Positions 38,001 through 45,832 of a stretch of DNA of 64,000 bases are shown one piece after another; position 1 is the first letter of the stretch; each line of letters starts with the position of its first letter. The notes under the pieces were generated by a model. That model saw nothing but the letters and a program-made list of their open reading frames with translations. It had not been told where the DNA came from and ran no database searches. The position numbers were made by a program, and so were the translations under genes. This DNA is from Chloroherpetonaceae bacterium (GTDB taxonomy: Bacteria; Bacteroidota; Chlorobiia; Chlorobiales; Thermochlorobacteraceae), in assembly GCA_033763895.1 (NCBI GenBank), contig JANRJQ010000004.1, forward strand, positions 248,001 to 312,000. The letters run 5' to 3'.

Positions 38001-40102
38001 GAATTATACTCGATGATTGAAATAGGCCCTAAAGTAATGGATGGCAAATTCGTACTGCTAATGGCTGAACCCGCCGCGTGGGAAAAACCATTGGTATTTG
38101 CTGTTTGGAACAATCGGTAAATTTCTACAACGCCCGTTGGGCTTGCATTAAAGGATAAACTAAAGGTTTGCGCATTGATATCGGTATTGGCAATAAATCG
38201 ATTTAACCCCGTACCGTTTGCAGTTATAGTTTTTGTGCCACCACCCGATGTCACCAGCGTATCGTAACCGCAACCGGCCATTGATTCATTGCCCGCGCCG
38301 TTGTATAGCACTTGGCCATCAAGCCTGCCTGAAGCTGAACCGTCATGATATTCGCCAAAGGTATTGATGGCTGTCCCGCCCGTTTGAACGGTTGCCCCAT
38401 CGGCTCGGACTTCCAATCGCTTTGTCCCGGAACCTGAAAGGGTTAAAGTTTGTCCGTTAAGGTTCAAAACACCACGCCGTACCCAAAGCGTATGAGAGCT
38501 TACTCCATTATCCAAAGTAATACTTCGGTTCAGAGTGACTGTTGCTGTTGGGGTCGATTTATCAACATCAAAAAAAGCAAAAGTCGGGAGTGCAGTGCCT
38601 GAAATCGATTGGTTACTTGAACCAAAGAAAGCTACAGACCTGCCATTGGAAGTAAAGGATCCACCGGTGTTCAAAGTCCAATCGCCGGCCAATCGCAAAT
38701 CTCCGCCAACTGCATTTGATAATGTCAATGCCCCGTTGATAATCGCATTTCCATTAACGACAACGCCTGAACCATAACCGGTACCTACTGAATTGATGAA
38801 TCGAAATGACCCACCGGCATCAATCTGCAGGTTTCCATTTACGGTCAATCCCGCTAGTGCAGTGCTTAATCCAATATTCCCACCCGAATTGGAGATGCGG
38901 AGATTTCGATAAATCGTGGATCCAAAAATATCAAAACTGGTCGTGTGCCCATACTGACCATCAAAGTAAGCACTTGTATTTGGGATTGATCCATCATTGA
39001 GATTTGGAAATCCTATTTGTATTGGCATTAACCCATTTCCGGCAGGGTTGCCGTTCGGATAAGAGTCATAGCAGTTATCAGCACCATTTCCAAACCAAAC
39101 AAAAACCCCAAGGTCAGTGAAGGCGCCAATTGCTGAGCGGCGTATTTTTATTTCTAAGTTTGTGGTATTTGACCCTGAGGCGCTAAAAACATCGGAAGCT
39201 GTTGTATTTCCAATATCGCCCGTAAAGGTCCAGCCGTTACTTCCATTGGCGACGCCTCTATCATTCGTCCAAGCACTTGAACCGGTTCCACGGGCACGGA
39301 AAATAATATCAGGACGATAATTTTCCGGGAAAGAAGCGCCATTAAAAGCAGTGGTTGTTCCATTGGCATTTCCACCGGAGCCGGGATTGCGATCAAACCC
39401 GACATGAACACGGTCAAAGGCGCTCGCAGTGAACCCGCTATTCACCAAAACATAAACACAAGTATCATCCCACATGATATCGAGTGTTCGTCCAGCGGCT
39501 GAAGTCGTTCGATCCGCAATTTGAGAAGTCGATTGCCAATCCACCGTATTTCCATCAACAAAAACAGGATTAAATGCCGCCGCTTTATTGAATCGAATCT
39601 TGTAGGTTTGATTTTGTGAAGAAGGCGCTGTAGTTGACCAACTTGATTGTCCGGGGTATGCATATCCATCTCTTGGACCACCGGTTGTGGTCTCAGCTCG
39701 AACATAAAACATAATATCGGTGCCCGCACTCACACCAGTTATGTTAAAGGTTGCGCGGTCATTATTACCAACATCAATGATTGATGATGCATTTATCGCA
39801 GTCCAACTCGCATCATTTGCTGTACCGAAAGTTGCACTATTGGTCTTATAATAAAGTCTTGCAGTGGTCAAATTAACCGCTCCATTAAACCCTGCTTGCC
39901 AAAAGTCAATATATACTGTTACAGAGGTTGTTCCTGTTCCAAAAGGTCTTACTTCGGTAAGGCGCGTTGTTATTGTTCCATAACTGGTATAGTTAATTCC
40001 ATCCCCAGTGCCCGTAATCCCACTGAATTGTCCAAAAAGGGTTTTAGTAATAGTGAAAGAAAGAAATAGCAGAATGGTAAATAATCGTATTCTTTGTTTC
40101 AT
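35099..40102 (-). CDS. giant secreted surface protein with type IX sorting domain
   Basis: The 1667-residue protein starts with a signal peptide (RIRLFTILLFLSFTITKTLFG, cleavage near residue 25). Residues about 175-345 resemble a family 9 carbohydrate-binding/DOMON-like module (VFVDGNTVDWQ ... WDDTCVYVLVN). A long Gly/Ser/Thr/Asn-rich beta-solenoid region follows, with a repeated block of the form GF-x-G-x-AIxNTNxPxxTLG. The last 85 residues are a type A T9SS sorting domain: ELSQNYPNPFNPTTTISFDL, ELYDVLGRKISTLV, and SSGVYFYRL before a basic end. It should cross the outer membrane by T9SS and be attached or released. It may be an adhesin or polysaccharide-binding protein; the ligand is unknown. 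Confidence 0.9.
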   Translation of the reverse strand: MKQRIRLFTILLFLSFTITKTLFGQFSGITGTGDGINYTSYGTITTRLTEVRPFGTGTTSVTVYIDFWQAGFNGAVNLTTARLYYKTNSATFGTANDASWTAINASSIIDVGNNDRATFNITGVSAGTDIMFYVRAETTTGGPRDGYAYPGQSSWSTTAPSSQNQTYKIRFNKAAAFNPVFVDGNTVDWQSTSQIADRTTSAAGRTLDIMWDDTCVYVLVNSGFTASAFDRVHVGFDRNPGSGGNANGTTTAFNGASFPENYRPDIIFRARGTGSSAWTNDRGVANGSNGWTFTGDIGNTTASDVFSASGSNTTNLEIKIRRSAIGAFTDLGVFVWFGNGADNCYDSYPNGNPAGNGLMPIQIGFPNLNDGSIPNTSAYFDGQYGHTTSFDIFGSTIYRNLRISNSGGNIGLSTALAGLTVNGNLQIDAGGSFRFINSVGTGYGSGVVVNGNAIINGALTLSNAVGGDLRLAGDWTLNTGGSFTSNGRSVAFFGSSNQSISGTALPTFAFFDVDKSTPTATVTLNRSITLDNGVSSHTLWVRRGVLNLNGQTLTLSGSGTKRLEVRADGATVQTGGTAINTFGEYHDGSASGRLDGQVLYNGAGNESMAGCGYDTLVTSGGGTKTITANGTGLNRFIANTDINAQTFSLSFNASPTGVVEIYRLFQTANTNGFSHAAGSAISSTNLPSITLGPISIIEYNSTSAGQAISSRTDYNVLRINNTAGNVSFTLPSGPLTYNSASNVTGNITADSLQMQRGLLILSPSSVAATYDHNFGTIVHGSSTSTITGFPTIVTNTSIINNNLSGATVNTTVTGNFIAGAPGAGGVDITLTGASSNATTVSSITIGGNFDFSVCRLTLTGKTGFSGAITINFDGNVNFSSSSNFNGNRGGTGAPQPQINLRGTSATVTIPRDVWIAAASNAICDWSIPSSANITLPNGSAIVVQNGYTLTLNGTLNCENGSELIATLTGGSPSTSTFTIGSTGLLRLQDPQGLGDGVDSTSTPLFYKRSSPGSPGAGTWTTTSLNTNGTIEYYGANQTVTPRSGSLRYNNLQLTGSGTKTLNGNTTLNGGATLTVASGVTLDASSSEVEFFGSGGNVAMNGTFRTSNANGFSGGANTAIRNTNSPTITLGSNTTLEYSGSGSVTGGSFENITILSGGSPTRTLSAGISLAGSRTLQVQSGTRLNTAGFQVSFSGIGGTVDLQGILGVGNTDGFTGSTTTAISNTNTPSVTLGSSSTIDYNAAGDQTITARTDYQNLNVSGGGQKTLGGNVTVGTNLGLGGGYVIVGSNTLLFASSATAENGSNTSHVVGPITHTFTTTSDEKEYPIGDGTTLRGLRVTGATTSGTATVAGRLNSFFAGGGVLGGGLTRLSAIRHFQFQVAGNEVGFTDVNTFRLNADDDATSSSSNSTLRIATKGDDETWQERTLEGAPVDTDPLPVTLSADEFDAQTVASGNSFFVAWATTGGVGDDPLPVELSTFVASSTPKGFDLNWETKAETESYGFILLRRKEGEPWKTVATYRNNDQLKARNNSTGATYQFLDAIETGKGEKYYYRLQEVGFSGAVDELRVIQVESAFDNRVKEFELSQNYPNPFNPTTTISFDLPQREAVIIELYDVLGRKISTLVNETREAGRYSIFVNAGALRLSSGVYFYRLQAGSFSSIKKMMLTK

Positions 40103-40196
40103 CGAATGTTAAGTTTGGTCATGATATAATAAATCTCTCCGCAATTTTTTACAATTGCATGTTCAAAAACTGTTCATTATTTGAGCGGTAATGTGT

Positions 40197-40219
40197 ATGC
40201 TTCGTGGGGAAGCATTTTT
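40197..40219 (+). promoter_or_regulatory. terminator-like hairpin upstream of the DUF4159 gene
   Basis: A perfect 7-bp stem ATGCTTC/GAAGCAT with loop GTGGG is followed by TTTT, 58 bp before the start codon. A second hairpin (GCAATT/AATTGC) lies at 40141-40158. No upstream gene on this strand needs a terminator here, so it could be an attenuator; this is tentative. Confidence 0.35.
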
Positions 40220-40277
40220 GAAATATACTTCTTTCCAAATTTTTTATTGTGCTCTCTATCAAAGTCTATACTTATTC

Positions 40278-41003
40278 ATGAAACGGCGCGATTTCCTGAA
40301 ATACTTCACTGTTGCAGCTTCACTCGGCAGTGTGGGGCATTCCGTGCTTGAGGCTGAACCACGCGTAAATTCATTTCTTCGCCGCAAAGCTGATTTCACT
40401 TTTTCACGCCTTGAATACACCTCCGGCAATTGGGATACCGATCAGCGTATGCCCACCAATCTGCTTAATTCTTTGATTGAATACACAACCGTAGAGGTTG
40501 ATACCCGCGAGCGCATTGTATCGCTTTCCAGCAAAGCGCTTTTCGATACGCCATTCGCTTATATGAGTGGGCATAAGCTGGTTCAGTTCGGAAAAAAAGA
40601 ACGCGAGAACCTTGAGCAATATTTGTACGGAGGCGGGTTTCTGTTTGTTGATGATTGCAACCACGATATCGATGGTCTCTTCGCCAAAACATTTGAAGCG
40701 GAAATCGCAAAAATTTTCGGGAAAAATGCGCTTAAAAAAATCCCGAACAGTCACCCGATTTACCGCTCATTTTTTGAATTCAAAGAAGGTCCGCCCACCA
40801 CATCCTTTGAGCTCAATGGCTGGGGAGATGACTTGGTTCATGATTATCTCAAGGCCGTTGAAATCAATGGCAAAATCGCGCTGCTTTATAGCAACAAAGA
40901 TTATGGATGCGAATGGGATTATGATTTTCGAAATAAACGTTGGCTTGCGGAGGATAACACGAAGTTTGGGGTCAATATCATTTTGTATGCAATGACTGCT
41001 TAA
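40278..41003 (+). CDS. DUF4159 protein with twin-arginine signal
   Basis: The start is placed at ATG 40278 because this gives a Tat signal, MKRRDFLKYFTVAASLG, with the RRxFLK consensus; an upstream in-frame ATG at 40191 would bury it. The roughly 241-residue protein continues with the DUF4159 pattern: FTFSRLEYTSGNWDTDQRMP, then LYGGGFLFVDDCNHDIDG, a Rossmann-like region. DUF4159 genes commonly sit with moxR and DUF58 genes; function is unsettled. Here a toxin-antitoxin pair separates it from moxR. Confidence 0.87.
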   Translation: MKRRDFLKYFTVAASLGSVGHSVLEAEPRVNSFLRRKADFTFSRLEYTSGNWDTDQRMPTNLLNSLIEYTTVEVDTRERIVSLSSKALFDTPFAYMSGHKLVQFGKKERENLEQYLYGGGFLFVDDCNHDIDGLFAKTFEAEIAKIFGKNALKKIPNSHPIYRSFFEFKEGPPTTSFELNGWGDDLVHDYLKAVEINGKIALLYSNKDYGCEWDYDFRNKRWLAEDNTKFGVNIILYAMTA

Positions 41004-41064
41004 TATGAGTTAATTGACCTAAATGGTAAATTGTTATTCAATAAAATTCAAATTGACAACAGAA

Positions 41065-41328
41065 ATGGAAAGCAAATATCAATTAAAAGCAAGCGAGCTA
41101 AATCGTGAATTTATTGATGCAATAAAACTTCTATACGGAGATAACCAAATCTCGATATCAATTACCGATATCGTTCAACAAACTTCGACGAACGATGAAA
41201 CAAATTATCTCCTTAGCAATACCGCGAATCGAGACCTCTTATTAAATTCTATCAATGACATTCAATCGAACAAGAATTTGATTACAAAAACAATTGAAGA
41301 GTTAAAACAAATGACCGGAGATGCGTAG
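41065..41328 (+). CDS. antitoxin-like partner of the YoeB toxin
   Basis: The start is placed at ATG 41065 (MESKYQLKASELNREFIDAI), giving 87 residues; an ATG at 41023 would add 14. The N-terminal half looks like a short strand followed by a helix. The C-terminal half is polar and helical (SINDIQSNKNLITKTIEELK). Its stop overlaps the toxin start by 8 bp, the usual antitoxin-first arrangement. It does not look like YefM/Phd, the normal YoeB partner, so it may belong to another antitoxin family. Assignment rests on size, order and overlap. Confidence 0.72.
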   Translation: MESKYQLKASELNREFIDAIKLLYGDNQISISITDIVQQTSTNDETNYLLSNTANRDLLLNSINDIQSNKNLITKTIEELKQMTGDA

Positions 41329-41578
41329 CATCATTTTTCACCAGACTGCTTTTGAACAGTTCTCAAATTGGACACGTGAAAATCCAAAAATCGCAAAGAA
41401 AATCGTAGAGCTCATTGAAGCCACTATAAAAGATCCATTCTCCGGAATCGGTAAACCGGAAGCCTTGAAACATCAACTTTCAGGATGTTGGTCGAGAAGA
41501 ATTTCTGAAGAGCATCGTTTAGTTTATCAAGTAACACCTGAATCAATCTTGATTCTTTCTTGTAAGTTTCATTATTAA
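41321..41578 (+). CDS. YoeB/Txe-type mRNA interferase toxin
   Basis: The 85-residue protein matches YoeB throughout its second half: DPFSGIGKPEALKHQLSGCW, SRRISEEHRLVYQV, and the end CKFHY. The catalytic residues of E. coli YoeB have counterparts at Glu47, Arg66, His84 and Tyr85, so the toxin should be active. YoeB cleaves mRNA in the ribosomal A site. It ends 2 bp before the moxR start codon, so transcripts of the toxin may run into moxR. Confidence 0.93.
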   Translation: MRSIIFHQTAFEQFSNWTRENPKIAKKIVELIEATIKDPFSGIGKPEALKHQLSGCWSRRISEEHRLVYQVTPESILILSCKFHY

Positions 41579-41580
41579 AT

Positions 41581-42591
41581 ATGAATCATTCCATTGATAG
41601 TGAGGAGTCAGTTAAATCACTTCTTATAAAATTTTCAGCCTTGCAAGAAGAAATCGGCAAAGTCATTGTCGGGCAAAAAACAACCATCGAAGAACTCTTA
41701 TGCACACTTGCTGCGGGAGGACATTGCCTTTTGGAAGGGGTTCCGGGATTGGCGAAAACCTTAATGATTCGAACTTTAGCCGATGCCGTAGCCCTGAGTT
41801 TTCGGCGCATTCAATTCACCCCCGACCTAATGCCTTCTGATATTGTAGGCACAGAAGTGTTGGAAGAAGATCACACCACGGGCAAGCGTTTTTTCAAATT
41901 CAATAAAGGCGCCATTTTTGCCAATATTGTTTTGGCCGATGAAATCAACCGTACACCGCCCAAAACGCAAGCGGCGTTGCTTGAAGCAATGCAAGAATCG
42001 TCCGTTACTCAAGCAGGCACAACTTATAAACTCGATCGCCCGTTTTTTGTTTTAGCAACGCAAAACCCGATTGAACAGGCCGGCACTTACCCTTTGCCCG
42101 AAGCGCAGTTAGACCGGTTCCTCCTTTTCATTCGAATTGGGTATCCTTCTGAATCGGAAGAAATTGATATTCTTGCGGGTACAACAGGCTCCAAAAAGTC
42201 GAAAGTCGCGCAGGTGATTTCTGGCGAAGAATTGCTTCAGATTCAAGCGCTGGTTCGCGATGTCCATATCAGCCGTGAAATGATTGAATACATCGCCAAA
42301 ATTGTTCGCTCAACACGGCCCGCATCAACAAGAATCGACGATGTTTCGAATTGGGTCAGTTGGGGCGCCGGGCCAAGAGCCGGCCAATCTTTAGTCCTCG
42401 CAAGCAAAGCTTTGGCATTGCTTCGAGGGCGATTTAGTGTAACTATGAACGATATTCATCAAATGGCATTTCCAGTATTGCGTCATCGAGTCATTGTGAA
42501 TTTCAAAGCAGAGGCGGAGGGAATTACAAGCGATAAAGTTACAGCAGCCCTTTTAGAGAAAATTGATAAACCCAAAAGCCCCTTGGCTTAA
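41581..42591 (+). CDS. MoxR family AAA+ ATPase
   Basis: The 336-residue ATPase has the MoxR opening VGQKTTIEELLCTLAAGGHC, Walker A LLEGVPGLAKT, the segment RIQFTPDLMPSDIVG, Walker B VLADEINRTPPKTQAALLEA, and sensor 1 FVLATQNPIEQAGTYPLPEA. MoxR proteins are chaperone-like and work with DUF58 and VWA proteins to mature complexes in the envelope or cytoplasm. The gene starts 3 bp after the toxin stop and is convergent with pyrG. Family is certain; client unknown. Confidence 0.96.
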   Translation: MNHSIDSEESVKSLLIKFSALQEEIGKVIVGQKTTIEELLCTLAAGGHCLLEGVPGLAKTLMIRTLADAVALSFRRIQFTPDLMPSDIVGTEVLEEDHTTGKRFFKFNKGAIFANIVLADEINRTPPKTQAALLEAMQESSVTQAGTTYKLDRPFFVLATQNPIEQAGTYPLPEAQLDRFLLFIRIGYPSESEEIDILAGTTGSKKSKVAQVISGEELLQIQALVRDVHISREMIEYIAKIVRSTRPASTRIDDVSNWVSWGAGPRAGQSLVLASKALALLRGRFSVTMNDIHQMAFPVLRHRVIVNFKAEAEGITSDKVTAALLEKIDKPKSPLA

Positions 42592-42608
42592 TGGCTAATG
42601 ATTAATGC

Positions 42609-42634
42609 AAAAAGACGCCAAATGGCGTCTTTTT
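42609..42634. terminator. bidirectional terminator between moxR and pyrG
   Basis: An 11-bp perfect stem (AAAAAGACGCC / GGCGTCTTTTT) with loop AAAT serves both convergent genes, because A and T runs flank it on either side. Confidence 0.93.
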
Positions 42635-42648
42635 TACTAGATTACCCT

Positions 42649-44385
42649 TTATACCTTCATTGCTTCAGCTTCACGCTCAGGCGATTTCAATTCTGAGTGA
42701 GACAATGCCTCCGGCGATTTACTACTTGAGCGCATCGACCCAAATAGATTATTCTGTTCTTCTCTAAAATTCTTTGCTTCCCGAACAAATGCTTCAAATA
42801 AAGGATGAACATTATGAACACGTGATTTCAACTCAGGATGAAATTGCACACCCAAAAACCAACGATGCTTCGGCAATTCGATAATCTCAACCAACTCCCC
42901 ATCGGGCGAAGTTCCTGAAAACACAATCCCGTGTGATTTTAACTCGTCTCTGTATGGATTATTCACTTCAAAACGATGACGATGCCGTTCATTGATAAGA
43001 GGCCTTCGGTAAGCCGCCGCCGCCTTTGTTCCATCTTCAAGTACACAAGGGTAAGAGCCAAGCCGCATCGTGCCACCTTTCTCTTTCACCTTCTTTTGAT
43101 GCTCCATCATATCAATCACAGGGAATTTCGTCTTCTTTTGGAATTCTGTTGAATTCGCATTGTCCATCCCACAAACATTTCTCGCAAATTCAATGACAGC
43201 GCATTGCATTCCAAGGCAAATCCCAAAGAAGGGAATATTGTTTTCTCGCGCAAATCGGATGATTTCTATTTTTCCTTCAATCCCGCGCTGCCCAAATCCC
43301 GGAGCAACCAAAACGCCCCAAACATCACGCAGTGCCTCTGCCGGAGTCATTACTTTATCTTCAATATCTTCCGAGCGAATCCATTTAATTAAGACTTTGA
43401 CATCATTTGCCGCACCGGCATGAACAAAGGCTTCAATGATGGATTTGTACGCATCAGGGTAAGCTGTGTATTTGCCGCAGATTGCAATCCGCAAAGTTCC
43501 ATCTCTTGGGAATTTTACTTTATGAGCAAAGGCTTCCCACTCAGCAAGTGCTGCGTCTTTAGAAATTTTTATACCTAATTTTTTGAGGACAAGTGTATCA
43601 AGATGCTCTTGGCTAAGCACGAGTGGAACTTCATAAATGGTTTCTGCGTCGCGAAGTCCCACAACGTCTTCGTCGCTAAGGTTACAGAAAAGCCCGATTT
43701 TATGTTTGATTTCTTTTGAAAGTTCACGTTCGCTTCTGCAAACCAAAATATCCGGTTGAACTCCAATTTCTTGTAGAAGTTTCACACTATGCTGAGTGGG
43801 TTTTGTTTTCAACTCCGAAGCCGATTTGATATAGGGAACAAGTGTTAAATGAATTGCGACAAAATTTTTAGGACCTAAATGTAGCTTTAATTGACGCATT
43901 GCTTCAAGTAACGGCAGAGATTCGATATCGCCTACTGTACCCCCGATTTCAGTAATTACCACATCATATTTTCCTGTAGCGCTATGATGCAATATCTCAT
44001 GTTTGATTTGATCAATCACATGAGGAACAACCTGAACTGTGGCACCCAAGTAATCTCCCCGCCTCTCGCGCTCGAGAACCGTTTGATAAATACGCCCCAT
44101 CGTCATACTGTTCTGCCGGTCTGTCGCGATGTCTAAAAAGCGTTCATAATGCCCCAAATCCAAATCAGCTTCAGCACCATCATCGGTAACATATACTTCG
44201 CCGTGCTGGAATGGGGACATTGTACCGGGGTCAACATTGATATAAGGGTCGTATTTTTGAATGGTCACCCGAAGCCCACGCGCTTTCAGCAATGCACCAA
44301 GCGACGACGACAAAATTCCCTTACCTAGTGAGGAGACAACCCCTCCCGTTACAAAAATATATTTCACACCTTTCGACTTAGGCAT
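42649..44385 (-). CDS. pyrG: CTP synthase
   Basis: The start is placed at ATG 44385 ([20 protein letters not shown]), which matches the normal CTP synthase N-terminus and gives 578 residues; an ATG 126 bp upstream would add unrelated sequence. The synthase domain shows [36 protein letters not shown] and [17 protein letters not shown]. The glutaminase domain has the nucleophile Cys in [13 protein letters not shown] and the His/Glu end in [10 protein letters not shown]. It converts UTP to CTP with glutamine nitrogen. The last 30 residues are a Ser/Glu-rich tail of unknown role. Confidence 0.97.
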   Translation of the reverse strand: MPKSKGVKYIFVTGGVVSSLGKGILSSSLGALLKARGLRVTIQKYDPYINVDPGTMSPFQHGEVYVTDDGAEADLDLGHYERFLDIATDRQNSMTMGRIYQTVLERERRGDYLGATVQVVPHVIDQIKHEILHHSATGKYDVVITEIGGTVGDIESLPLLEAMRQLKLHLGPKNFVAIHLTLVPYIKSASELKTKPTQHSVKLLQEIGVQPDILVCRSERELSKEIKHKIGLFCNLSDEDVVGLRDAETIYEVPLVLSQEHLDTLVLKKLGIKISKDAALAEWEAFAHKVKFPRDGTLRIAICGKYTAYPDAYKSIIEAFVHAGAANDVKVLIKWIRSEDIEDKVMTPAEALRDVWGVLVAPGFGQRGIEGKIEIIRFARENNIPFFGICLGMQCAVIEFARNVCGMDNANSTEFQKKTKFPVIDMMEHQKKVKEKGGTMRLGSYPCVLEDGTKAAAAYRRPLINERHRHRFEVNNPYRDELKSHGIVFSGTSPDGELVEIIELPKHRWFLGVQFHPELKSRVHNVHPLFEAFVREAKNFREEQNNLFGSMRSSSKSPEALSHSELKSPEREAEAMKV

Positions 44386-44579
44386 AAGAATTGGATTAGT
44401 TAATTCGATGGACAAATCTCGAATTTTCACAAACGCCGTGCGGCATTGAACGCGAAAATTGATTTGAAAGGATTTCTGATTAGGTTTTATAGAACGGGCA
44501 TAAAGATACAAAACTGATGGGCAGGAATTGAGGAAAAAATTTTTTAATTATTTAACACTGAAAAAATTTATATAAGGTT

Positions 44580-45566
44580 TTACACAACTTTTAGTGAACC
44601 GACATAGTGTTTCATCGATTCCTTTTCAAAAAAGACACCTAACTGCTCAGCAATGTTAAATCCTATAGATGGGGTTACAAAATTCATTGTTCCAACTTGG
44701 ACAGCTTTTGCGCCCACAAGCATAAATTCAAGTGCATCTTCTGTTGAAGCAATTCCTCCCATACCAACAATTGGGATTTGAACCGTCTGAAAAACTTCCC
44801 AAACCTTTGCAAGTGCAATAGGTTTAATCGCCGGCCCTGAGAGTCCGCCGGTCACATTTTTGAGTTTTGGCTTTCTAGTGCGAATGTCAACGGCCATTCC
44901 AATAACAGTATTTATCAGTGAAACCGAATCCGCACCCGCTTTTTCTGCTGCTATTGCAATACTTGAAATAGAAGTAACGTTTGGCGTTAATTTAATCATC
45001 AAATGACGGTTGGTGATTCTGCGTAAAGCAGAAACGATTTCAACGGTTGCCCCAACATCAACACCAAATATGATACATTCCCCTTTAACATTTGGGCATG
45101 AAAGATTGATTTCATAACCCGATACGCCTTCCTCTTTTTCCAATCGTGAAACAACTTCGATATAGTCTTCAATAGATTTACCAACAACATTAACAACCGT
45201 CACGGCGCCACTTGCTTTCAGAAAAGGCAATTTTTCAACCACAAATCGATCGACGCCCACATTGGCAAGCCCAATCGCATTTAACATCCCAGAGGGCGTT
45301 TCCACGATTCTTTGAGGCGCATTTCCTTCTCTCACTTCAGGAGAAACGGCTTTCGTCACAATTCCTCCAACTTTTGAAAGGGGTACAAACTTAGAAATCT
45401 CTTCTCCAAAAGAAACTGTTCCAGAGGCAAGCAATACTGGATTTCTCAAAGTGAGCCCACGACCTAACTCGACCATTAAATTAGAAGTTGAGGATTTGTG
45501 CACTATATCAATGCCCAAGCTTTCTGATCTCTCATTTTTGATGTGATTTTCTACGATTTCAATCAT
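44580..45566 (-). CDS. pyrD: dihydroorotate dehydrogenase (class 1B type)
   Basis: The 328-residue flavoprotein has the PyrD pattern LRNPVLLASGTVSFGEE, GIVTKAVSPEVREGNAPQRI, and NLSCPNVKGE, where cysteine is the catalytic base as in class 1 enzymes. It continues with LMIKLTPNVT and GLSGPAIKPIAL, then VGMGGIASTEDALEFMLVGA. The first 25-30 residues form an extension. Class 1B enzymes normally need an iron-sulfur partner, PyrK, which is not adjacent here. It catalyses the fourth step of pyrimidine synthesis. It lies 194 bp upstream of pyrG on the same strand, so joint expression is possible. Confidence 0.93.
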   Translation of the reverse strand: MIEIVENHIKNERSESLGIDIVHKSSTSNLMVELGRGLTLRNPVLLASGTVSFGEEISKFVPLSKVGGIVTKAVSPEVREGNAPQRIVETPSGMLNAIGLANVGVDRFVVEKLPFLKASGAVTVVNVVGKSIEDYIEVVSRLEKEEGVSGYEINLSCPNVKGECIIFGVDVGATVEIVSALRRITNRHLMIKLTPNVTSISSIAIAAEKAGADSVSLINTVIGMAVDIRTRKPKLKNVTGGLSGPAIKPIALAKVWEVFQTVQIPIVGMGGIASTEDALEFMLVGAKAVQVGTMNFVTPSIGFNIAEQLGVFFEKESMKHYVGSLKVV

Positions 45567-45832
45567 CCGTTCACAGTTTCAATTGGTTAGAGTCAATTTC
45601 GATAGATTTACCCACCATTCAAATTAATCCTTTTTTGCCCTTTTTGATTTCAAACAATGTTAAAAATGCCAAAAAAATCTGTTTGCTTTTACGGAAAATT
45701 TACGGTTACTTGTAACTGTCCGATGCAAACCGGTCGACAATCCGTTTCGGACTTCACAAAGAGTATTTGCTCACTTTTACCGTAGTACCTTTTCGCCGAC
45801 AGTATAGAAAAACCAATTTCGGCAAAATCTAT

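Noticed and set aside
44386-44511. Upstream ATG of pyrG adding 42 residues
   Set aside because: The standard CTP synthase N-terminus begins at [15 protein letters not shown]; the extension resembles nothing.
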